Shown here piece after piece: positions 59,658 through 64,000 of a DNA stretch of 64,000 bases. Made by a program: the position numbers and the translations under genes. How positions within the stretch are numbered: the stretch's first letter is position 1; the number at the start of each line of letters is the position of its first letter. The stretch covers positions 8,512,001 through 8,576,000 of the forward strand of contig NZ_JAPNKC010000001.1 in NCBI RefSeq assembly GCF_026626705.1, given 5' to 3'. Source of the stretch: Pyxidicoccus sp. MSG2. GTDB taxonomy: Bacteria > Myxococcota > Myxococcia > Myxococcales > Myxococcaceae. The notes under the pieces were generated by a model. It saw nothing but the letters and a program-made list of their open reading frames with translations, did not search any database and had not been told where the DNA came from.

Positions 59658-62471
59658 ATGCTCGAGAAGAGCGCTGTGACGAGGGGCAAGTGGATGTTGG
59701 CGGCCGCGTGGGCCGTCATTCTTGTGGGCGCCAGGGTACAGGGCGCCGAGCTCAATACGCTGCGCGACCTGGATGTGTCGCGCACGGGTTCCGGGGCCCA
59801 GGTCGTGGTCACCGGCACCCGTCCGCCGACCTTCACCGTGTTCCGCCTGAGCGGACCGGAGCGGTTGGTGGTGGACCTCTCGTCGGCTGACGCCACGGGC
59901 ATCAAGGGCCACCACGAGGGCTCCGGCCCGGTGGCGGGCGTGGTGGCGTCGCAGTTCTCGGACGAGCGCGCGAGCGTCGGCCGGGTGCTGCTGGCGCTGG
60001 ACAAGGCGTCCCAGTACGACGTCCGCGCCGACGGCAACCGCATCGTCATCTCCGTGGACGGTGTCGCCCAGCCGGCTCCCGCCGAGGCGAAGCGCGCCGG
60101 GCCCGAGGCCGTCAAGGCACCCGTGGCCGTCGCGGCCGCGCCCACTCAGGCGAAGCGCGCCGAGCCCGAGGCCGTCGCCGTCAAGGCCCCGGTGGCCGTG
60201 GCCATGGCGGCTCCCGCCGTCGTGAAGCCCCCCGAGCCCGCCGCCCAGGCGCCGGCCGCCGTGGTGGCCGAGGCCGTGAAGCCCGAGGCGCCCGCCGCGA
60301 AGCAGGCCCTGCCGGAGAACGTGGTGGCGGCCGAGGCCGATGAGCGCGAGGTCGCCCACCCGGCGCAGCGCATCACCGGCCTGACCTTCGCCGACGACAC
60401 CCTGCGCATCCGCGCGGACGGCGACATCGCCCGCTACGAGGTGCTGGAGCTGGCGGATCCGGCGCGGCTCGCGGTGGACCTGTACGGTGTGGGCCTCGCG
60501 GCCCGTGCCCCCCGCGTGAGCGGCGGCGCCCTGAAGGACGTGCGCGTGGGTGCGCACTCGGACAAGGTGCGCCTGGTGCTGGACGTGCGCGGCGCCATGC
60601 CGGCCTACCGCGTGGACCGGGCCTCCCGGGGCCTCGAGGTGGTGCTGGGCGGTGCGGTGGCGCGCAAGGCGGCGCCCACGCCGGAGCCCACGGAGGTGAT
60701 GGCCTCGGTGACCGAGGTGGAGCCCCTGCGCTCCACCCCCGAGCCGACGGCGGCGCCCGCCACGACGGCGGCGGTCGAGGTGAAGGACCTCTCCTTCGAG
60801 GAGAGCGGCGCGGGTGGCCGCGTGGTGATGAAGCTGTCCGGCACGGCGGCGTGGAAGGTGGACCGGCCGGACCCGCGCAGCGCGGTGCTGACGCTGGACA
60901 ACGCGCGCCTGCCGAAGAAGCTCGAGCGCAGCCTGGACACCAGCGCGCTGGAGACGCCGGTGAAGATGGTCAGCGCCTTCAGCGTGCCGGGTGAGGGCCG
61001 CCGGGTGCGCGTGGTGGTGGCCGCGGACGGCGCCATCGAAGAGAAGGTGACGCAGAACGGCGGCACGCTGTCCTGGCGCCTGGACGTGCAGGGCGTGAAG
61101 ACGGAGCAGGTGGCCGTGGCGCCGCGCACCGCGGGCTTCACCGCCGAGGCGCCCGCCTACGCCGCCGAGGGCGCGCCGCAGCAGGCCCGCTACCGCGGCA
61201 AGCGCGTCTCCTTCGAGTTCAAGGACATCGACATCCAGAACCTCCTGCGCGTCATCGCGGAGATCTCCAAGCGCAACGTGGTGCTCGCGGATGACGTGAG
61301 CGGCAAGGTCACCATCCGGCTGCGCAATGTGCCCTGGGACCAGGCGCTGGACCTCATCCTGCGCACGAAGCAGCTGGGCAAGGAGGAGTTCGGCAACATC
61401 ATCCGCATCGCCCCGCTGAAGACGCTGGAGGAGGAGGCCCGGCTGCGCCAGGAGCGCAAGAAGTCGCTCCAGCAGTTGGAGGAGCTGCTGGTGAACCTCA
61501 TCCCCGTCAACTACGCGGTTGCCAACGACATGGCCTCGCGCGTGAAGGACGTGCTCAGCGAGCGCGGCTCGGTGACGGTGGACCCGCGCACCAACGTGCT
61601 CATCGTCAAGGACGTCCGCTCGAACACGGAGAAGGCCCGCGCGCTGGTGCGCAGCCTGGACACGCAGACGCCGCAGGTGCTCATCGAGAGCCGCATCGTG
61701 GAGGCCAACACCACCTTCAGCCGTCAGCTGGGCGTGCAGTGGGGTGGCCAGGCGCTCGCGACCGCGGCGGCCGGCAACTCCACCGGCCTCATCTTCCCCA
61801 ACTCGGTGGCCGTCACCGGTGGCTCGCCGGGCATCGGCGGAAACGGCCTGCCGGCGACGCCGAACTTCGCGGTCAACCTGCCGGCCTCGGTGGGTGAGGG
61901 TGCCGGTGGCGCGCTGGGCTTCGTGTTCGGCTCCGCGGGCGGTGCGCTGCAGCTCAACCTGCGCCTGTCCGCAGCGGAGAACGAGGGCACGGTGAAGACC
62001 ATCTCCGCGCCCAAGGTGACGACGCTGGACAACAACACCGCGCGCATCAGCCAGGGTGTGTCCATCCCGTTCAGCCAGACGTCCGCCCAGGGTGTGAACA
62101 CCACCTTCGTGGAGGCCCGCCTGTCGCTCGAGGTGACGCCGCACATCACCCAGGACGGCAGCATCCTGATGTCCATCAACGCCTCCAACAACCAGCCGGA
62201 CCCGGGCAGCACCGGCGCCAACGGTCAGCCTTCCATCCAGCGCAAGGAGGCGAACACGCAGGTGCTGGTCAAGGACGGTGACACCACCGTCATTGGCGGC
62301 ATCTATGTCCGCCGCGGCAGCACCGCCACCTCGCGGGTGCCGTTCCTGTCGAGCATCCCGGTGCTGGGCCTGCTGTTCAAGAACCACACGGAGCGGGATG
62401 ACCGGCAGGAGCTGCTCATCTTCATCACGCCCCGCATCCTCAACCGGCAGACCATTGCGCAGAGCCTCTAA
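59658..62471 (+). CDS. pilQ: T4P secretin PilQ
   Basis: 937 residues from ATG 59658, with GAGGGG upstream. PilQ forms the outer-membrane gate for the pilus. The signal peptide is W-M-L-A-A-A-W-A-V-I-L-V-G-A. Three AMIN peptidoglycan-binding domains follow at about 25-130, 235-330 and 373-480, then a short N-terminal (STN) domain from about 510, N1-type repeats, and the secretin core with V-T-P-H-I-T-Q-D-G near 825. It ends P-R-I-L-N-R. Between the first two AMIN domains lies an Ala/Pro/Val-rich linker with an internal tandem duplication (60087-60212). The M. xanthus protein is, from memory, about 36 residues shorter, which the linker would explain. Confidence 0.97.
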   Translation: MLEKSAVTRGKWMLAAAWAVILVGARVQGAELNTLRDLDVSRTGSGAQVVVTGTRPPTFTVFRLSGPERLVVDLSSADATGIKGHHEGSGPVAGVVASQFSDERASVGRVLLALDKASQYDVRADGNRIVISVDGVAQPAPAEAKRAGPEAVKAPVAVAAAPTQAKRAEPEAVAVKAPVAVAMAAPAVVKPPEPAAQAPAAVVAEAVKPEAPAAKQALPENVVAAEADEREVAHPAQRITGLTFADDTLRIRADGDIARYEVLELADPARLAVDLYGVGLAARAPRVSGGALKDVRVGAHSDKVRLVLDVRGAMPAYRVDRASRGLEVVLGGAVARKAAPTPEPTEVMASVTEVEPLRSTPEPTAAPATTAAVEVKDLSFEESGAGGRVVMKLSGTAAWKVDRPDPRSAVLTLDNARLPKKLERSLDTSALETPVKMVSAFSVPGEGRRVRVVVAADGAIEEKVTQNGGTLSWRLDVQGVKTEQVAVAPRTAGFTAEAPAYAAEGAPQQARYRGKRVSFEFKDIDIQNLLRVIAEISKRNVVLADDVSGKVTIRLRNVPWDQALDLILRTKQLGKEEFGNIIRIAPLKTLEEEARLRQERKKSLQQLEELLVNLIPVNYAVANDMASRVKDVLSERGSVTVDPRTNVLIVKDVRSNTEKARALVRSLDTQTPQVLIESRIVEANTTFSRQLGVQWGGQALATAAAGNSTGLIFPNSVAVTGGSPGIGGNGLPATPNFAVNLPASVGEGAGGALGFVFGSAGGALQLNLRLSAAENEGTVKTISAPKVTTLDNNTARISQGVSIPFSQTSAQGVNTTFVEARLSLEVTPHITQDGSILMSINASNNQPDPGSTGANGQPSIQRKEANTQVLVKDGDTTVIGGIYVRRGSTATSRVPFLSSIPVLGLLFKNHTERDDRQELLIFITPRILNRQTIAQSL
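60087..60212 (+). repeat. Tandem duplication inside the pilQ linker
   Basis: Two near-identical 63-bp units encode A-K-R-A-G-P-E-A-V-K-A-P-V-A-V-A-A-A-P-T-Q and then A-K-R-A-E-P-E-A-V-A-V-K-A-P-V-A-V-A. The second has two extra residues (A-V). Frame is kept, so the duplication only lengthens the flexible spacer between AMIN domains. Confidence 0.75.
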
Positions 62472-62507
62472 GGGCTTGTGCGACCTCTCCAGGAAAGCGT
62501 TCGCCCT

Positions 62508-63191
62508 ATGAAGATGAAGCACTCGGTCATCTCGGCCCTGCTGGCGCTTGGCATGAGCGCCTGTGTCGAAAGCACGCCCTCCCTCCAGATTGGGAGCGCC
62601 TCCGCGCAGGCGGAGGATTGCACCATCTCGACGACGACTACCGGACCCGGGCTCCTCCGGGGCACCGTCAATCTGGGCTTCGAGGGTGTGGGGGGCTACC
62701 CGCTGGTGCTGGCCGTCACCTCCAATCTGCAGAGCATCCCCATTCAAGTGGGGGAGCAGCCGGTGGGCTCCGACGTGGACCTCAACACCATCTACATCAC
62801 CGAGCTGGCGCTGAGCTATTCGTCGCCGACGGAGGGGCTGCGCTTCACCGAATCGAGCTCCAGCGTCCCCATCTACGGAACGCTGTCCGACAAGGGCAGC
62901 CTGCTGATCAACCTGTTCACGGCGGAGACCTTCCTGGACCTGGTGGGCTTCGTGGTGCCGGGTAAGTCCGCTGAAGTCCTCGTCACCGTGCAGCTCAAGG
63001 GTGAGCGCGCCTCGGGCGACGAGCTGGACTCCAACGAAATCGTCTTCCCCATCACCGTCTACAACATCCCCGAGGACGACCTCGCGACCTCCCTCTGCGG
63101 GACCGGCGGGAAGTTCGAGGCGCCGACCGAAGCGTGCGATCAGCGCGGGCTGAACGGCGTCGTGCCCGCGTGCCAACCGGCGGCCCCCTGA
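62508..63191 (+). CDS. Lipoprotein of unknown function downstream of pilQ
   Basis: 227 residues from ATG 62508; a Met two codons later is equally possible. The lipobox is A-L-G-M-S-A-C near residue 19. The mature part is beta-rich and looks like an immunoglobulin-like sandwich (strands such as T-I-Y-I-T-E-L-A-L-S-Y, V-L-V-T-V-Q-L-K-G, I-V-F-P-I-T-V-Y). It has Cys pairs near the start of the mature chain and at the C-terminus (C-G-T-G, E-A-C-D). No family was recognised. At 36 bp after pilQ it may be in the same transcript and could assist PilQ in the outer membrane, as lipoproteins such as Tgl do; that is inference. Confidence 0.72.
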   Translation: MKMKHSVISALLALGMSACVESTPSLQIGSASAQAEDCTISTTTTGPGLLRGTVNLGFEGVGGYPLVLAVTSNLQSIPIQVGEQPVGSDVDLNTIYITELALSYSSPTEGLRFTESSSSVPIYGTLSDKGSLLINLFTAETFLDLVGFVVPGKSAEVLVTVQLKGERASGDELDSNEIVFPITVYNIPEDDLATSLCGTGGKFEAPTEACDQRGLNGVVPACQPAAP

Positions 63192-63239
63192 GTCGTCGCG
63201 CTTGACCGTCCGTCGCCCGCCTCCTAAGAGCCCAAGACC

Positions 63240-63602
63240 ATGTCCTTCCGCACGCACCTCGAGTCGGTGGTCAACCAGGTGGATGGAGCCCTCGCCTGCA
63301 GCGTGATGGGCTTCGACGGCATCTCCGTCGACACCTTCCAGCGGGACGAGGCCGCGGAGCTGGACCTGGGCGGCGCCTGGGTGGAGTACGCCAACCTCCT
63401 CACCCAGCTCCGTCACGCCGCGGAAGTGTTGAAGACGGGCGCGGTGAGCGAGGTCAGCGTCAACAGCGAGAAGGTGCTGACCGTGATGCGGCTGGTGTCA
63501 CCGGAGTACTTCCTGGTGCTCGCCCTGCGCGCGGACGGCAACTTCGGCAAGGGCCGCTACGTGCTGCGTGTGACGGCCCCCAAGGTGCGCGCCGAGCTCT
63601 AG
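63240..63602 (+). CDS. Roadblock/LC7-domain protein
   Basis: 120 residues, a single roadblock/LC7 domain like MglB. An N-terminal helix is followed by A-L-A-C-S-V-M-G-F-D-G-I-S-V-D-T near residue 18 and the strand pair V-L-T-V-M-R-L-V and Y-F-L-V-L-A-L-R-A-D-G-N-F-G-K-G near 80-105. Roadblock proteins dimerise and regulate small GTPases; in myxobacteria MglB acts on MglA to set polarity of the motility machinery, so the location after the T4P genes is suggestive. No GTPase gene lies beside it. It is 48 bp after the lipoprotein gene and 136 bp before efp. Confidence 0.8.
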   Translation: MSFRTHLESVVNQVDGALACSVMGFDGISVDTFQRDEAAELDLGGAWVEYANLLTQLRHAAEVLKTGAVSEVSVNSEKVLTVMRLVSPEYFLVLALRADGNFGKGRYVLRVTAPKVRAEL

Positions 63603-63738
63603 CCGCGCGCCCTGTCAGGCAGTCGTCCGGACGACAGAACCGGTCGCTCCTTTCCCCTTCCCATGGAAGGGGGGCATGGGCTACACACCCCCGACTTTTC
63701 AAGCTTTCGAAGCTTTGAGTGTGAAGGAGTGGCTCCCC

Positions 63739-64000
63739 ATGGCCGGGTTTGTCGATACGTCCGAGTTCCGCAATGGTCTGAAGATCGAAATTGACGGTGA
63801 GCCGTTCGTAATCGAGTACTTCCAGCACGTGAAGCCCGGCAAGGGCTCCGCCTTCGTGCGCACCAAGATTCGCAGCCTCCTCTCCGGGCGCGTCCTGGAG
63901 CCCACCCTCAAGTCCGGCGACAAGGTGGGCGTGCCGGACATCGAGGAGAAGGACATGCAGTTCCTGTATGTCCAGGGCGAGGACTTCTACTTCATGGACA
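63739..64000 (+). CDS. efp: Elongation factor P (partial, C-terminus beyond window)
   Basis: From ATG 63739 the frame is open to the window end (87 complete codons). AAGGAG precedes the start. EF-P relieves ribosome stalling at polyproline, a useful activity in a genome with so many Pro-rich proteins as seen here. The KOW-like domain I carries the modification loop V-K-P-G-K-G with the Lys at about residue 35, the position beta-lysylated by EpmA in enterobacteria rather than the Arg used by the EarP type. Domain II begins and is cut off. Confidence 0.95.
   Translation, partial: MAGFVDTSEFRNGLKIEIDGEPFVIEYFQHVKPGKGSAFVRTKIRSLLSGRVLEPTLKSGDKVGVPDIEEKDMQFLYVQGEDFYFMD

Noticed and set aside
58902..63416. 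A 1504-codon minus-strand open frame opposite pilP and pilQ
   Set aside because: It is a shadow of pilOPQ and later genes, with a His/Arg/Gly-rich product and no recognisable domain.

Overview
The window is a high-GC stretch whose gene order and proteins point to a myxobacterium of the family Myxococcaceae (Myxococcus, Corallococcus or a close relative). The right half carries the myxobacterial type IV pilus (T4P) locus in its characteristic order pilB-T-C-S-R-A-G-H-I-D-S2-R2-M-N-O-P-Q. From memory, PilA and PilQ resemble those of Myxococcus xanthus closely but not identically, so this is a relative rather than the reference strain. No rRNA, tRNA, CRISPR array, transposase or plasmid gene was found.

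Left region (1-25.7 kb, all on the minus strand). An AsmA-like membrane protein runs off the left edge. Upstream of it lies a tightly packed block of seven genes (21144 down to 2823) that I read as an uncharacterised poly-gamma-glutamate-like (Pgs/Cap) polymer system. It holds a PgsC-like integral membrane protein with a duplicated PgsC unit and a large soluble extension, and a 1563-residue PgsB-like Mur-family ligase with a helical-repeat N-terminus. It also holds a 1674-residue outer-membrane beta-barrel protein shaped like a polymer exporter, a poly-gamma-glutamate-hydrolase-like enzyme, an anchored periplasmic protein, a FemAB/GNAT-like transferase and a hexapeptide acyltransferase-like protein. 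A lipoprotein paralogue of the hydrolase sits just upstream, across a structured leader. Next come a DcaP-like porin and a translationally coupled pair of unknown genes.

Middle region (25.8-37.4 kb). This is mixed housekeeping and envelope functions: a sedolisin (S53) lipoprotein protease, a HEAT-repeat secreted protein coupled to a HAMP membrane protein, a DnaQ-DinG exonuclease-helicase fusion, and a cupredoxin lipoprotein. It continues with a protein whose C-terminus looks like an Hfq/Sm fold behind a Pro/Thr-rich tail, a small lipoprotein, a response regulator with an apparently active GGDEF domain, trmB and ribF.

Right region (37.4-64 kb). This is the T4P locus. Points of note are an apparent one-base deletion that splits pilB, and a three-gene minus-strand cassette between pilR and pilA (an LtaS-like sulfatase-fold enzyme and a split membrane/spermidine-synthase-like pair). 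A clean sigma-54 promoter with an upstream repeat cluster (a probable PilR enhancer) precedes pilA, and a strong terminator follows it. PilBTC and PilMNOPQ with PilD build the machine, PilSR controls pilA, PilGHI is the associated ABC transporter, and PilS2R2 is a second two-component pair. A lipoprotein, a roadblock-domain protein and the start of efp close the window.
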